NCBI RefSeq assembly: GCF_000812465.1
Contig: NZ_JWMA01000183.1
Span: 1-64,000, forward strand
Length of the DNA stretch: 64,000 nt
Reading direction: 5' to 3'
Origin: Cupriavidus sp. IDO
GTDB lineage: Bacteria > Pseudomonadota > Gammaproteobacteria > Burkholderiales > Burkholderiaceae
Below, piece after piece: positions 63,874 to 64,000 of this stretch. Under the pieces are notes generated by a model. It was not told where the DNA came from and made no database searches. It worked only from the letters and a program-made list of their open reading frames with translations. Positions within the stretch are counted from its first letter, which is position 1. Every line of letters begins with the position of its first letter. Both the position numbers and the translations under genes were made by a program.

Positions 63874-64000
63874 TGCCGCGCACACTCTTCGACAAGCTAT
63901 GGGACGCGCACGTTGTGCGCGAACTCGGCGATGGCTGGGCACTGCTGCATATCGATCGCCACCTGCTGCACGACTTGTCCGGTCCGCCGGCACTGATGGA
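63870..64000 (+). CDS. 3-isopropylmalate dehydratase large subunit-like protein, partial
   Basis: The first ~43 residues are in the window ([19 protein letters not shown] then [19 protein letters not shown]). They match the N-terminus of LeuC and related aconitase-family hydratases. The ATG at 63870 or 63873 overlaps the lyase stop. The pairing with a C-C lyase suggests a dehydratase for a methylmalate- or citramalate-like acid rather than leucine synthesis. Cut by the window end. Confidence 0.85.
   Translation, partial: MMPRTLFDKLWDAHVVRELGDGWALLHIDRHLLHDLSGPPALM

Overview
The window looks like a G+C-rich betaproteobacterial chromosome of the Burkholderiaceae, probably Cupriavidus or a close relative. 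This is inferred from gene content: a Bug-family solute receptor, a Burkholderia-type trimeric porin, an acoD-like aldehyde dehydrogenase beside a DUF779 gene, and several GlxA-type AraC regulators. I saw no rRNA, tRNA, CRISPR array or insertion sequence.

From 0.4 to 33 kb lies an almost complete glycine betaine to pyruvate catabolic supercluster. Betaine uptake (choVW plus a separate binding protein) feeds GbcAB (betaine to dimethylglycine), then DgcAB with a dedicated EtfAB (dimethylglycine to sarcosine), then heterotetrameric sarcosine oxidase SoxBDAG (sarcosine to glycine and methylene-THF or formaldehyde). GlyA then makes serine and SdaA makes pyruvate. One-carbon by-products are handled by two formaldehyde dehydrogenases (glutathione-dependent adhC/frmA and glutathione-independent fdhA), PurU (formyl-THF to formate) and a FolB-like enzyme fused to the end of the sox operon. 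Three GlxA/GbdR-like regulators punctuate the cluster. A porin and an MFS transporter sit inside it.

From 33 to 36.5 kb is a less G+C-biased three-gene block: a stand-alone GcvT-like protein, a CitE-like lyase and a LivJ-like binding protein. It is followed by a near-consensus LexA (SOS) box and a 39-codon hydrophobic reading frame, the most unexpected element of the window. From 36.7 to 41 kb are an IclR regulator, an SDR dehydrogenase, a Bug receptor and a DHA2 exporter.

From 41 to 54.6 kb are a BvgS/RcsC-type hybrid kinase with its LuxR-type response regulator, small or unknown proteins (FmdB zinc ribbon, acidic 84-aa protein, 3-TM protein), a folE-BLUF photoreceptor pair, an ArsB-like permease, a class A PBP and an alpha/beta hydrolase. 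From 54.6 to 61.5 kb is an aldehyde oxidation region: DUF779 and acoD under a clear sigma-54 promoter, and a Tat-exported molybdenum aldehyde dehydrogenase with 2Fe-2S and triheme cytochrome subunits. The window ends with a GntR regulator divergent from a PEP mutase/isocitrate-lyase-family gene and the start of a leuC-like gene.

Main regulatory readings: direct repeats spaced 21 bp (TGTCGG-type) occur at the porin, fdhA and choVW promoters and probably bind a GbdR-like regulator; a sigma-54 promoter with upstream palindrome precedes acoD; a strong sigma-70 promoter with an overlapping palindrome lies in the GntR/lyase gap.
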